DNA of 64,000 nt, taken from the NCBI RefSeq assembly GCF_003581645.1, contig NZ_QXFK01000018.1, forward strand, positions 124,001-188,000. The letters are read 5' to 3'. Both the position numbers and the translations under genes were made by a program. Shown one piece after another: positions 39,055 through 48,591 of the stretch (within the stretch, counting starts at the first letter, position 1; each line of letters opens with the position of its first letter). Under the pieces are notes generated by a model. It saw nothing but the letters and a program-made list of their open reading frames with translations. It did not search any database and was not told where the DNA came from. This DNA comes from Pelagerythrobacter aerophilus. GTDB lineage: Bacteria; Pseudomonadota; Alphaproteobacteria; Sphingomonadales; Sphingomonadaceae.

Positions 39055-41101
39055 CGAGCGCATCGGGCCCAAGGACCTGCGGTAGCTGCCGCCCTTCTTC
39101 TCCCGGCGCATACCAGAGATAGAGCGGCACGCCCGCCGCGCCGTGATCCGCGAGGAACTGGGTGATCGCCGGATCCCGGCGTGTCCAGTCGCCTCGCAGC
39201 GTTATCACACGCGCCTTGACGAAAGCGTCGCGCGTGGCTTCGCGCTCGATCGCGACACTTTCGTTCACCTTGCAACTGACGCACCAGTCGGCGGTGAACC
39301 AGACAAACACCGGCCTGCCGCTGGCGCGGGCTTCGGCGAGCGCATCCTCGCTGAATTCGACCGGATCGAGAAGGCTCTGGGCCACTTCCACTTCCTCGCT
39401 TGCGAGGTTCGGCAGGAAACCGATGCCGAGCGTGGCGACAAATAGTATCGCGACAAACGCTGCCTGGCGTATCGCCCCGGTCCGGCGGCCCGCGACGAGC
39501 AGGATGGCGAGGACGATCGCCATCAGCCCGGCCGCGCCCCAGCCAAGCTCATCACCGCCGAGACGGAAGCAGAGCCACAGCAGCGCGAGTGCGGTGAGCC
39601 CCATTGGCACCGCCATGACCTTCCGGAAGGTCTCCATCCACGCACCCGGCCGGGGCAGCATTCGCCGCAGGGCCGGAATCAGGCCGATGGCGAGGAACGG
39701 CAGCGCCAGCCCAAGACCAAGCGCAGCGAACAGCAGCAGCGCTTCCAGCGGCGGCAGGATCAGTGCCGCTCCCAGCGCGGCGGCCATGAAAGGTCCGGTG
39801 CAGGGCGTCGCAACGAAAGCGGCAAGCAGGCCGGTAGCGAAAGCTCCCGCAGGCTCGCCGCCGCGGGTCAGCGCGATCGAGGGCAACTCGAACAGTCCGG
39901 CAAGATTGGCGGTGATAGCCGTCGCAAGCACGAGCAGCCCGATCACCACGGCCGGTTCCTGCAACTGGAAGGCCCAGCCGACCGCTTCGCCTGCCGACCG
40001 CAGCGCCAGCAGCAGTGCCCCAAGTCCGACGCAGGCAACCAGGACCCCGGCAGTATAGGCAAAGCCTTCGCGCCGTGCGTTGGCCTGGCTTTCGCCTGCC
40101 CGGGCGAGACTCAGCGCCTTGAGGCTGAGGATCGGGAATACGCACGGCATCACGTTGAGGAACAGTCCGCCGGCAAGCGCTCCCAGGACCAGCAGCCACA
40201 GCGCCGGTGTATCGGGCGCAGCAACCGGCTTACCCGCGCTCGGGACCGCGCCAGGAACCGCGGTGAAGCGCACCCCCACGTCACGCGAAAAGGCGAGAAT
40301 GCCCTCGATTCGCTGCGGCGTGGGTTCACGCACGATCTCCGACGGGAGATTGAGCTGATCGAGCGGTACTTCCGCGACGAGCAGATCGCCATCGCGGAAG
40401 AATGTCTGTTCGTCCGCATAGGCTAGTCGCCTGCCCTTGCCGAACTCCCGCTCTTCCACGAAGACGTGCGGATCGGATAGCTCCATGTCGGCCGGCAGTG
40501 GAATGCCGATGCGCAGTCGCTCGTCCTCGACGGCGAAGTTCGCCCGGCTGTCGAGCATCGGCGCGATCTGCGCGCGCCAGCGGATGAAGCGCGGATCCTC
40601 TTCGGCCGCCGTCGGATCCAGCTCCAGCACCGCCCGCTGCGGCACGCAAATCTTGTCGGTGCAGGCGAGATAGTCGGCTGTCACCGAAATCGGTTCGAGT
40701 TCCTCGAGATTCGCGCCGCGCGGCACCCGGATCGGCACGAGGACAGCGTAGCGGCCCTCGTAGACATGGTTCATCAACCCGCCGAGCACCAGGCGGTGCG
40801 GCACGGGGTAGAGCGGCTCCCCCGCCGACCAGCCGCGCGGCAGTTCCCACGCGAGCTCCATCCCCAGCCCGGCATCCCCGGGATTCGACCAGTAGCCGTG
40901 CCATTCGTCCGAGCGGGGTGTGAAGCGTAGCGCAACGAGCCACTCGCCACCCGCCTCCGGCGGACCATCGGCGAAGATTTCCGCGGCGATGTTATCGTCG
41001 GTCACCTGCGGCTGGGCGTCCGCCCGGCCGGCTACGAGAAGCGCGAATACGGCGAGGAGCGCCAGCGCGATGGATGCGAGCCAGGTTCGCGCTCCGCCCA
41101 T
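38966..41101 (-). CDS. dsbD: Thiol:disulfide interchange protein DsbD
   Basis: DsbD moves electrons from cytoplasmic thioredoxin to periplasmic thiol partners. The 711-residue protein has a signal peptide (LASIALALLAVFALLVAGRADA), a periplasmic domain with two cysteines (ADYLACTDKICVPQ), an eight-helix core with NVMPCVFPILSLKAL and VATPCTGPFMAAALG, and a C-terminal thioredoxin domain with WFTADWCVSCK. The start is ATG at 41101 with AAGG upstream; a longer open frame is not needed. It overlaps the convergent lipoprotein gene by 89 bp. Confidence 0.93.
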   Translation of the reverse strand: MGGARTWLASIALALLAVFALLVAGRADAQPQVTDDNIAAEIFADGPPEAGGEWLVALRFTPRSDEWHGYWSNPGDAGLGMELAWELPRGWSAGEPLYPVPHRLVLGGLMNHVYEGRYAVLVPIRVPRGANLEELEPISVTADYLACTDKICVPQRAVLELDPTAAEEDPRFIRWRAQIAPMLDSRANFAVEDERLRIGIPLPADMELSDPHVFVEEREFGKGRRLAYADEQTFFRDGDLLVAEVPLDQLNLPSEIVREPTPQRIEGILAFSRDVGVRFTAVPGAVPSAGKPVAAPDTPALWLLVLGALAGGLFLNVMPCVFPILSLKALSLARAGESQANARREGFAYTAGVLVACVGLGALLLALRSAGEAVGWAFQLQEPAVVIGLLVLATAITANLAGLFELPSIALTRGGEPAGAFATGLLAAFVATPCTGPFMAAALGAALILPPLEALLLFAALGLGLALPFLAIGLIPALRRMLPRPGAWMETFRKVMAVPMGLTALALLWLCFRLGGDELGWGAAGLMAIVLAILLVAGRRTGAIRQAAFVAILFVATLGIGFLPNLASEEVEVAQSLLDPVEFSEDALAEARASGRPVFVWFTADWCVSCKVNESVAIEREATRDAFVKARVITLRGDWTRRDPAITQFLADHGAAGVPLYLWYAPGEEGRQLPQVLGPDALVTLAQAVPARPANVLHDTSQSGAAGVRSD

Positions 41102-41165
41102 TGTCCTTGCCTCGGTCACGGGCGCCGTCCTAGGACGGCGCGGAGATTCCTGCAATGAGAAGGCG

Positions 41166-42380
41166 ATGGACGACAAGCGCGATCTGCTGATCCTGGGCGG
41201 TGGCCTGGTGGGAATGACGCTGGCTCTTGCCGCTGCGCGCAAGGGCTTGTCGAGTCATGTCGTCGACCGCGCCGACCCTGCGGAGCTCACCGCCGAAGGG
41301 TTCGACGGCCGTGCGAGCGCGATCTCGACCGCGAGCTGGAACCTGTTCACCAACATCGGTCTCGCCTCCGCGCTCGAACCGCACGGCTGCCGGATCGAAT
41401 CGATCGCGGTGAGCGACCAGCTCAAGCCCGGACGGATCGATTTCCAGCCCGAGACTTACGAAGGATCGCTCGGGCGCATGTTCGCCAACCGCACGCTGCG
41501 CCTCGCCCTGTTCGAAGCCGCGGCCGCGCAACCGCTGATTGCCTGGCGCGCGAAGACCGAAGTCATCGCCCGCGACCGCGGGGAGCATGCGGTCTCTGCC
41601 ACGCTGGCCGACGGGCGCACCTTGCACGCCGCCCTGATGGTCGGTGCCGAAGGCCGCATGTCCCCCACCCGGGAAGAGGCTGGCGTGAAGGTCGCGAAGT
41701 GGCAATACGGCCACCGCGCGATCATCGCCGGGCTCGAACACGCCAAGGCTCATGGCGGGGTCGCGTGGGAGATATTCTACCCGGCCGGCCCCTTCGCGCT
41801 GCTGCCGATGCGCGACGGCGACGATGGCGCGCACCGCAGCGCGCTGGTCTGGACGGTCGACGAGAAAGATGCCGCCGGTACCCTCAAGCTATCCAACCGG
41901 GCCTTCCTGGCCGAAGTGGAAAAGCGCATGGGCGATCTGTTCGGCGAAATTCGCAGCGTCGGCCCGCGCTCGTCGTTCCCGCTCGGCTTCCACCATACCG
42001 CCCGGGTGGCGGACCGCCGCCTGGCGCTGGTCGGCGACGCGGCGCACGGCATCCATCCGATCGCAGGACAGGGGCTCAACCTGGGCCTGCGCGACGTCGG
42101 GGCGCTCGTCGAAGTGCTGGTCGAAGGAATGCGGCTCGGGCTCGATCCCGGCGATGCGCAACTGCTGGCGCGTTACGAACGCTGGCGAGGGCTGGACTCG
42201 TTCATGGTCGCGCTGGCGACCGACGGGCTCACGCGCCTGTTCGGCATTCCGGGACGGACGGCCTCGGCAGTGCGCCGCTTCGGCATGGCGGGAGTGCAGC
42301 GCGTGCCCGCGCTCAAGCACTGGTTCATGGACGAAGCGCGCGGCGTGTCAGGAGACGTGCCCGAGCTGATGCGCGCCTGA
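41166..42380 (+). CDS. FAD-dependent hydroxylase of the UbiH/UbiF/COQ6 family
   Basis: This 404-residue flavoprotein hydroxylates the ubiquinone ring or a related aromatic. It has the dinucleotide motif ILGGGLVGMTLALAAARKG, the UbiH-type DGRASAIS, the GAEGRMSPTR loop (GADG-like) and the second FAD motif LVGDAAHGIHPIAGQGLNLGLRD. The ATG at 41166 is 65 bp from the divergent dsbD start. Whether it is UbiH, UbiF or UbiL cannot be decided from sequence alone. Confidence 0.9.
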   Translation: MDDKRDLLILGGGLVGMTLALAAARKGLSSHVVDRADPAELTAEGFDGRASAISTASWNLFTNIGLASALEPHGCRIESIAVSDQLKPGRIDFQPETYEGSLGRMFANRTLRLALFEAAAAQPLIAWRAKTEVIARDRGEHAVSATLADGRTLHAALMVGAEGRMSPTREEAGVKVAKWQYGHRAIIAGLEHAKAHGGVAWEIFYPAGPFALLPMRDGDDGAHRSALVWTVDEKDAAGTLKLSNRAFLAEVEKRMGDLFGEIRSVGPRSSFPLGFHHTARVADRRLALVGDAAHGIHPIAGQGLNLGLRDVGALVEVLVEGMRLGLDPGDAQLLARYERWRGLDSFMVALATDGLTRLFGIPGRTASAVRRFGMAGVQRVPALKHWFMDEARGVSGDVPELMRA

Positions 42381-42389
42381 TCGCAGCGG

Positions 42390-43301
42390 TTACTGCTCCT
42401 CGGCGGCGCTGCTCGCCGGGCTCGGCTGTGTGATCGTGTTGCCCGCCCCATCGCGCAGGCGCCGAGGCTCAAGCACCGCCGAGGTCTCAATCAGGTCGAG
42501 CGCACGCTGCGCCGCCACGTACCGCTCGGCATCTGCAATCCAGCGTTTCGCCTGTTCGGCACCGGGCAGGTTGCGGACTTCCTCGATCGCCTTGTTCACA
42601 CGCCCGCTTTCAAGGAAGAACCGCGCGCGCTCTATGCGCCGTTCGGGGCGCGGCGAGGGCGTGGTCTCACGGCGGATGACGAAAAGCTGGCTCAATTCGT
42701 TCCCGAGGCGCTCGATCAGCGGATCGTCCGTGGCCTCGGTCAATTCCGGCGCGAGACCTTCGAGGCGGGCCACGAGCACGTCGACCGTTATCGGATTGCG
42801 GGAGAAGGCGATGATGGTCTCGACCGAATTGGGCTTCGCGTCGCCGAAACGCAGGCGAAGCTGGTCGGCGAGATAGCCGAGATCGGCCCCGCGATCGAGC
42901 GAGCGGCGCGCCGCGAATGCGATCAGCAGCCCTTCCGCGCGCGCCGCATTGCCCGCTGCCGCCTGCGCCTGGAGATCCAGGCGTGACAGGCGCTGCTCCG
43001 CCGCAGCCAGGCGCTGGTCAATCCCGCCCTGCTGTTCCGCCACCCGTTCGGCCGTATCGCTCGCAGCAGCAGACGCGGTCGGCGAGGGAGTGGGCGTGGG
43101 GGCGAGTATCGGCTGCGGTTCGGGAGTAGCCTCCGCGGGCTGCTCCACGACATCGGATGCATCTCCCCATCCGAAGCGGAAGCCGGAAGTCCACGCGAAA
43201 TAACCGACGACCAGCGCCCCGAGCAGGAAGGCCGCGATCGCCACGACCAGGATCGGCTTCAAAGAACCGCTCGCGCGGCTTGGGGGCGAATATCTATCCA
43301 T
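42390..43301 (-). CDS. Mitofilin-like inner-membrane protein
   Basis: About 303 residues: one N-terminal transmembrane helix (ILVVAIAAFLLGALVVGYFAW), a Pro/Thr/Glu-rich stretch, a coiled coil (IDQRLAAAEQRLSRLDLQAQ) and a C-terminal helical part (FLESGRVNKAIEEVRNLPGAEQAKRWIADAERYVAAQRALDLI) like alphaproteobacterial Mic60/mitofilin homologues. The position directly after hemC-hemD is the usual one for that family. Start is ATG at 43301; a GTG at 43349 would add 16 residues. Confidence 0.8.
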   Translation of the reverse strand: MDRYSPPSRASGSLKPILVVAIAAFLLGALVVGYFAWTSGFRFGWGDASDVVEQPAEATPEPQPILAPTPTPSPTASAAASDTAERVAEQQGGIDQRLAAAEQRLSRLDLQAQAAAGNAARAEGLLIAFAARRSLDRGADLGYLADQLRLRFGDAKPNSVETIIAFSRNPITVDVLVARLEGLAPELTEATDDPLIERLGNELSQLFVIRRETTPSPRPERRIERARFFLESGRVNKAIEEVRNLPGAEQAKRWIADAERYVAAQRALDLIETSAVLEPRRLRDGAGNTITQPSPASSAAEEQ

Positions 43302-43352
43302 CGAATTCCGTTCTGCGACCCGCGCGCTTTCAAGGGTGCCAGCGCGCACTCG

Positions 43353-44036
43353 TCAATGGCATATGTCGCGGACCAAGGCCAGCAGCGCGCTGTCCGTCGG
43401 CTGGTCGGCTGTCTCCACCCGCTGCCACCCGGAGCCTGCGGCCTGGCCTATACGGGGTGCGAGGGCTGCCAGCGAGATCGCCTCGCGCGCGATGCCCACG
43501 CGGTCGCATTCGGCCGAGAAGTGGCGAGCGGCCTCGCCCGAATGGAGCAGGACGATCCCGCCCTGTGCAAGGCGTGCCGCAAATTCGGGCGGGACCGGAA
43601 GGTGGACCACATGGTAGATCACACGGGTGTCGATCGAGACGTTTTCCGGCGGCGTGACAGGCACATGCGCCTCGCCCGTCAGCCGCAGCAACCGCAGGGG
43701 GGCTTCTTGCGCGAGATCGTCGAGCATCGGCTGCAGATGCCCCCGTCCTACCGAAACGACCGAGAGCCCTGCTGTCCGCGCCGCCTGCGCCGTCGCCTCG
43801 CCCACAACATGCGCCGCGCGCCCGCGCCATCGTGCGAGCTGAGGGCCGGCGTGCCGCACCGCATTGGCGCTACCGAGCAGAAGCGCATCGAATTCCGCCT
43901 CATCCGGCGCTTGCCAAGGCAGCGGGTGAATTTCGGCGAGCGGACAGCCCTCGATCCGGATTCCCATCGTCAGCCCAGCCTCGACAGTGGCCGAAAGCCC
44001 CGGCTCGGGCCGGATTGCGAAGATCGTACCGCTCAC
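43353..44036 (-). CDS. hemD: Uroporphyrinogen-III synthase
   Basis: HemD closes hydroxymethylbilane to uroporphyrinogen III with D-ring inversion. The 227-residue sequence is weakly conserved, as usual, but shows the expected domain halves: FDALLLGSANAVRHAG, HVVGEATAQAARTAG and LLRLTGE, then IVLLHSGEAARHF and ISLAALAPRIG. Start GTG at 44036 overlaps the hemC stop (GTGA). The hemC-hemD-mitofilin order confirms the call. Confidence 0.9.
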   Translation of the reverse strand: MSGTIFAIRPEPGLSATVEAGLTMGIRIEGCPLAEIHPLPWQAPDEAEFDALLLGSANAVRHAGPQLARWRGRAAHVVGEATAQAARTAGLSVVSVGRGHLQPMLDDLAQEAPLRLLRLTGEAHVPVTPPENVSIDTRVIYHVVHLPVPPEFAARLAQGGIVLLHSGEAARHFSAECDRVGIAREAISLAALAPRIGQAAGSGWQRVETADQPTDSALLALVRDICH

Positions 44037-44968
44037 GTTGCTCCGCCGAAATGGGCTGCAATACCGGCGCTTGCGCGTGCGAGAAGATCGGCAGCCAGCC
44101 GCGCAGGCGCTCCCGCATCGCCACCGGCGGCGGCGAACCTACATTCGCCGTTCACTCGCTCCGCGCCGTCCGGACTGAACAGGGCTGCACGCAGAACGAT
44201 ATCTTCTCCCCGCAGCGTCGAATGTGCGGCGACCGGGCTATGACACGTGCCGCCGAGGGCGGCGAGCAGCGCACGCTCGGCCATGACCGTCGCGCGCGAC
44301 GGCGCGTCGTCGACGGCAGCAACTAGCGCGCGGGTCGCCGCGTCGTCGGCGCGGCACTCGATTCCGATCGCACCCTGTGCGGGGGCGGGCAGCCATTCGC
44401 TCGGATCGAGCAACGTGCCGACGCCGCGCTTGCCCAGCCGCGCGAGGCCCGCTGCGGCGAGCAGCGTCACATCGGCTTCGCCCGCCGCCAGTTTCGCCAA
44501 GCGGGTCGCGACGTTGCCGCGGAACATCACCACTTCGCAGTCGGGCCGGTGATGGAACATCTGTGCCGCCCGGCGCGGGGCGCTCGTCCCCACGCGCGCA
44601 CCGCGCGGGATCTGCGCCACGCTCGCCGCGCCGATCAGCACATCGCGCACGTCCGCGCGGGGGAGGACCGCGGCGATGGCGAGACTGGCGGGGCGGATCG
44701 TCTCGACATCCTTCATCGAGTGGACCGCCGCGTCGATACGCCCTTCGGCGATCCATTCGTCGAGTTCCTTGGTCCACAGCGCCTTGCCGCCGATCTCGGC
44801 CAGAGGGCGATCCTGCACCTTGTCGCCGCTGGCGCGTACCGGCACGAGCTCAACGGCGCTTTCCGGCCATCCGTGGGCCGCGCACAAGCGGTCCCGCGCC
44901 TCGCCTGCCTGTGCCATGGCAAGCGGCGATTGACGGGTTCCGAGGCGAAGCTTTGGCTGGTCGGTCAT
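44033..44968 (-). CDS. hemC: Hydroxymethylbilane synthase (porphobilinogen deaminase)
   Basis: HemC joins four porphobilinogens into hydroxymethylbilane for heme synthesis. The 311-residue protein has LRLGTRQSPLAMAQA, VPVRASGDKVQDRPLAEIGGKALWTKELD, HSMKDVETI, RGNVATRLAKL and Cys242 in GGTCHSPVAAHS as the dipyrromethane attachment site. The start is ATG at 44968; the open frame upstream lies opposite tsaD. The gene is divergent from tsaD with 45 bp between starts. Confidence 0.96.
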   Translation of the reverse strand: MTDQPKLRLGTRQSPLAMAQAGEARDRLCAAHGWPESAVELVPVRASGDKVQDRPLAEIGGKALWTKELDEWIAEGRIDAAVHSMKDVETIRPASLAIAAVLPRADVRDVLIGAASVAQIPRGARVGTSAPRRAAQMFHHRPDCEVVMFRGNVATRLAKLAAGEADVTLLAAAGLARLGKRGVGTLLDPSEWLPAPAQGAIGIECRADDAATRALVAAVDDAPSRATVMAERALLAALGGTCHSPVAAHSTLRGEDIVLRAALFSPDGAERVNGECRFAAAGGDAGAPARLAADLLARASAGIAAHFGGAT

Positions 44969-45013
44969 GGGCGGCGCTTGCCCTAGCGAGGCAATTTGTT
45001 CAGGGGAAGCATC

Positions 45014-46042
45014 ATGGGGATCGTGCTTGGCATCGAATCGAGCTGCGACGAGACAGCGGCGGCCCTCGTCACCACCGACAGGCGGATCGTCGCGCAGCGC
45101 ATTGCGTCGCAGGACGAGAGTCACGCGCCCTACGGCGGCGTGGTGCCCGAGATCGCGGCGCGCGCGCATGCCGAACGGCTCGCGCCGATGATCGAAGCGG
45201 TGATGGACGAGGCAGGCCTGTCGCTGGCCGAGCTGGACGCGATCGCCGCGACCGCCGGCCCAGGGTTGATCGGCGGCGTTATGGTTGGGCTGGTGAGCGC
45301 GAAAGCGCTTGCCATGGCCGGCGACGTGCCGCTGATCGCGGTCAACCATCTCGAAGGCCATGCGCTCTCGCCGCGTCTCGCCGATCCCGATCTCGAATTT
45401 CCCTATGCGCTGCTGCTCGTCTCGGGCGGGCACTGCCAGATCCTGCGCGTGGAGGGCGTCGGGCACTACCGTCGCCTCGCGACGACGATCGACGACGCCT
45501 TGGGCGAGGCGTTCGACAAGACCGCCAAGATCCTCGGCCTCGGCTTCCCGGGCGGACCCGCGGTCGAGCGGCTCGCCCACGAAGGCGATCCGCGCGCCGT
45601 CCCCCTTCCCCGCCCGCTCGTCGACAGCGGAGAGCCGCATTTCAGCTTCGCCGGACTCAAGAGCGCCGTCCTGCGCGCGAAGGAGAGCGGGCAGCATCGC
45701 GATGCCGATCTCGCCGCGAGCTTCCAGCAGGCCGCGCTCGATTGCGTGCTCGACCGGCTGCGGGTCGCACTCGATGCCATGGAGCCCGTGCCCGCGCTCG
45801 TCGTCGCCGGCGGTGTCGCCGCCAACCAGACGATCCGCGAAGCGCTCGAACGGTTCGCTTCGGAACGCGGCATGCGCTTCGTCGCCCCGCCGATGGCGCT
45901 ATGCACCGACAATGCGGCGATGATCGCGTGGGCCGGCTGCGAGCGGCTCGGTCAGTCGGATCCGCTCGATATCGCTGCGCGGCCGCGCTGGCCGCTCGAT
46001 CCCGAGGCCGAACCGGTGCGCGGCGCGGGATACAAGGCATGA
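45014..46042 (+). CDS. tsaD: tRNA N6-threonylcarbamoyladenosine synthase subunit TsaD
   Basis: TsaD transfers threonylcarbamoyl to A37 of ANN-decoding tRNAs with TsaB and TsaE. The 342-residue product begins [19 protein letters not shown] and has the iron/metal motif [11 protein letters not shown], the ASKHA ATPase elements ([37 protein letters not shown]) and the [10 protein letters not shown] end. The ATG at 45014 follows AGGGGA. It overlaps gpsA by four bases. Confidence 0.97.
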   Translation: MGIVLGIESSCDETAAALVTTDRRIVAQRIASQDESHAPYGGVVPEIAARAHAERLAPMIEAVMDEAGLSLAELDAIAATAGPGLIGGVMVGLVSAKALAMAGDVPLIAVNHLEGHALSPRLADPDLEFPYALLLVSGGHCQILRVEGVGHYRRLATTIDDALGEAFDKTAKILGLGFPGGPAVERLAHEGDPRAVPLPRPLVDSGEPHFSFAGLKSAVLRAKESGQHRDADLAASFQQAALDCVLDRLRVALDAMEPVPALVVAGGVAANQTIREALERFASERGMRFVAPPMALCTDNAAMIAWAGCERLGQSDPLDIAARPRWPLDPEAEPVRGAGYKA

Positions 46043-47040
46043 GCGGCCAGACCCCGGTCGGGGTGATCGGTGCGGGGGCATGGGGCACCGCGCTGGCGCA
46101 GATGCTCGCATCGGACGGGCGGGACGTGCTGCTCTGGGCGCGAGAGGCCGCGCTGGTCGAAGAGATCAATGCGACTCGCCGCAATTCCCTCTATCTGCCG
46201 TCGGCCGAGCTGGCATCCTCGATCCGGGCTACCGATACGTTGAGCGATCTGTTGGCGTGCTCGGTCGTTCTCGCCGTCACGCCCGCACAGCATCTCGGCA
46301 AAGTGCTCAAAAGCTTGCCACAACCACCACGTGATCTGGTGCTCTGCAGCAAGGGTATCGAGGCCGGGACCGGCCGCCTGATGAACGAAGTGGCCGTAGC
46401 CGCCGCGCCTGAAAGCGAGACCGCAATCCTGTCCGGCCCGACATTCGCGCACGAGGTTGCCGCCGGCTTGCCGACCGCCGTGACGCTCGCATGCAGCGGC
46501 GGCGAGGCGCAGTGGGACCGAATCGCTCCGGTCATCGCCCGCCCCTCGTTCCGTCCCTACTACACCGACGATGTGACGGGAGCCGAGATCGGCGGCGCGG
46601 TGAAGAATGTGCTCGCGATCGCCTGCGGCGTGGTCGATGGCCTGCAGCTCGGCCAGAACGCCCGCGCGGCGCTGATCGCGCGCGGCTATGCGGAGATGCT
46701 GCGCTTCGGCGAGGCCCTCGGCGCACGGGCCGAGACGCTGGCCGGCCTGTGCGGCCTGGGCGATCTCGTGCTCACTTGCTCCTCTACCTCGAGCCGCAAC
46801 TTCTCGCTCGGCAAGGCGCTGGGCGAAGGGCAGTCGGCCGAAGCGCTGATGGCCGACCGGCGCACGGTGGCCGAAGGCGCACATACCGCGCCGGTGCTGA
46901 CCGAACTCGCCGCCCGCCACGGCATCGCCATGCCGATCGCCGCGGCCGTTTATCGCCTGCTGGGCGGCGCGCCCGCGCGGGATATCGTCAGCGAACTGCT
47001 ATCCCGCCCGTTGCGCGCCGAACAGGAAGGTCTTGCGTGA
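46039..47040 (+). CDS. gpsA: Glycerol-3-phosphate dehydrogenase [NAD(P)+]
   Basis: GpsA reduces dihydroxyacetone phosphate to sn-glycerol 3-phosphate for phospholipid synthesis. The 333 residues include [17 protein letters not shown] (NAD(P) fold), [16 protein letters not shown], the catalytic-Lys region [14 protein letters not shown], and [17 protein letters not shown]. It begins in an ATGA overlap with tsaD and ends in a GTGA overlap with the flippase gene, so the three are translationally coupled. Confidence 0.97.
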   Translation: MSGQTPVGVIGAGAWGTALAQMLASDGRDVLLWAREAALVEEINATRRNSLYLPSAELASSIRATDTLSDLLACSVVLAVTPAQHLGKVLKSLPQPPRDLVLCSKGIEAGTGRLMNEVAVAAAPESETAILSGPTFAHEVAAGLPTAVTLACSGGEAQWDRIAPVIARPSFRPYYTDDVTGAEIGGAVKNVLAIACGVVDGLQLGQNARAALIARGYAEMLRFGEALGARAETLAGLCGLGDLVLTCSSTSSRNFSLGKALGEGQSAEALMADRRTVAEGAHTAPVLTELAARHGIAMPIAAAVYRLLGGAPARDIVSELLSRPLRAEQEGLA

Positions 47041-48533
47041 CCGAGGCCGCGCAGCAGGGCGACATCGCCGCGCTCGCGAAAGGCGGGCGAACGAACTTCA
47101 TCGGCTTCCTGCTGCGGCTCGCCGCGCGGGTGCCGTTCCTGTTCATTGCAGGGCGGCTCTACGGCGCGGCCGAACTGGGCCGCTTCGCCTCCGCCCTGGT
47201 GGTGGTCGAGCTGCTCGCGCTGGTCTGTTCGATGGGCGAGAAGCGCGGTCTGGCGCAGCGCTTGTCCGAAGGCGAAGGGATCCGCCCGGCGAACCTTGTG
47301 TTCGACAGCATGTTGCTGGCCGTTCTCCTGTCGTCCGTCGCCGGCGTGTTCCTGTGGTTCGTTCCCGCACCGATGTTCCCGGCTGGACAGTACAGCACAC
47401 TCGACAAGCTGCTCGTCACCGCGATTCCCGCTTATGCCCTGACCGAAATTCTGCTCGCCGCACAGGCCTATCGCTACGACATTGGGGCCACCGTGCGTGC
47501 GCGGGCGGTCGTCGAGCCGTGGACCATCTCGATCATGGCAGGGGTGTTCTTCTACCTGATCCCGCAGTCGGGCCTGTCGCTGGCCTATATCGCCTCGATC
47601 TACGCCGGGATGTTCACGGCGGCATGGCCGTTCCTCAAGACCTACGGCCTGCCACGCCAATGGCGGCCCAGCCCCGGCGGCATGTGGCGAATGTCCGCCC
47701 GCGCGTTTCCGCTCGCAACCGCGGACGCCATCGAATGGGGCACGCGGCGGCTCGACATCTTCATCCTCGGCCTGTTTGCAACGCCGTCCGCGGTCGGCAT
47801 CTACTATATCGCGCAGCAGGTTGCGAGCCTGCCGCAGAAGCTCAAGACCAGCTTCGAGCCGATCCTCGGCCCCGTCATCACGCGCAATCTCAAAGAGAAG
47901 AACTACCCGGCGATCGCCCGGCAGGTGTGCCAGGTGGGCTTCTGGATCGTCGCGGCGCAAGCGGGGATCGCGCTGGCGCTCGGCGTCCCGGGCGAAGCGG
48001 TGATGGGGCTCGTCGGCCCCAACTTCGTCGGCGGCACAGGGGCGCTCGCCTTCCTGCTGGCCGCGGAAGTCGTCGCAGCAACTGCCGTCGTTTCGGAGGC
48101 AGCGCTGGTCTATGTCGCCCGCAAGCGCAATCTGGCGATCTCGGTCGGCACGATCGTCCTCCAGGGCATTCTGACAGTGACCGCGATCCTGCTGATGGAG
48201 CGGCTGGAACTCGGCGAACCCTACAAGGCGGCAGGCGCGGCGATCGCGCTGATGACGGCGCTCGGCGCCGCTTCGCTGGTCAAGGCCTGGGTGCTTTCGC
48301 GTATTCTGGGCGAGCGGGTGAACAACTGGCGCTGGGCGCTCGTGTGGGCCGCGGTCCCAGCCATCGCGGTGGGCTACCTCGCAACGCGCATGCCCGAATG
48401 GGCGGAGCTTATCTTCGGCATTCCGCTGATCCTGCTCACCTACGGCTGGATCATCTGGCGCAAGGGCTTCGGCCCGGAAGACCGGGTGCTCTTTCGCAAG
48501 AATCTCGGCGGAGAAGATGCCGCGGAGGCGTGA
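47037..48533 (+). CDS. Polysaccharide/lipid flippase-like membrane protein (MOP superfamily)
   Basis: This 498-residue protein has about 12-14 hydrophobic helices and the layout of the Wzx/MurJ-type MOP exporter superfamily: an N-terminal RTNFIGFLLRLAARVPFLFIAGRLYGAAELGRFA, a central EWGTRRLDIFILGLFATPSAVGIYYIAQQVASLPQKL, and further helix pairs. It likely moves a lipid-linked sugar across the inner membrane, but no glycosyltransferase genes are near, so the substrate is open. Start GTG at 47037 lies in the gpsA stop. Confidence 0.85.
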   Translation: MTEAAQQGDIAALAKGGRTNFIGFLLRLAARVPFLFIAGRLYGAAELGRFASALVVVELLALVCSMGEKRGLAQRLSEGEGIRPANLVFDSMLLAVLLSSVAGVFLWFVPAPMFPAGQYSTLDKLLVTAIPAYALTEILLAAQAYRYDIGATVRARAVVEPWTISIMAGVFFYLIPQSGLSLAYIASIYAGMFTAAWPFLKTYGLPRQWRPSPGGMWRMSARAFPLATADAIEWGTRRLDIFILGLFATPSAVGIYYIAQQVASLPQKLKTSFEPILGPVITRNLKEKNYPAIARQVCQVGFWIVAAQAGIALALGVPGEAVMGLVGPNFVGGTGALAFLLAAEVVAATAVVSEAALVYVARKRNLAISVGTIVLQGILTVTAILLMERLELGEPYKAAGAAIALMTALGAASLVKAWVLSRILGERVNNWRWALVWAAVPAIAVGYLATRMPEWAELIFGIPLILLTYGWIIWRKGFGPEDRVLFRKNLGGEDAAEA

Positions 48534-48591
48534 GGCAAGGCTTCTTGACCTCGCCCTTTCCCCTTGCGCCGCCGCCCGCTAAAGCGCCGGC

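Noticed and set aside
46491-47036. Longer N-terminus for the flippase
   Set aside because: The frame is open upstream but overlaps gpsA entirely; the GTG in the GTGA overlap gives the natural start.
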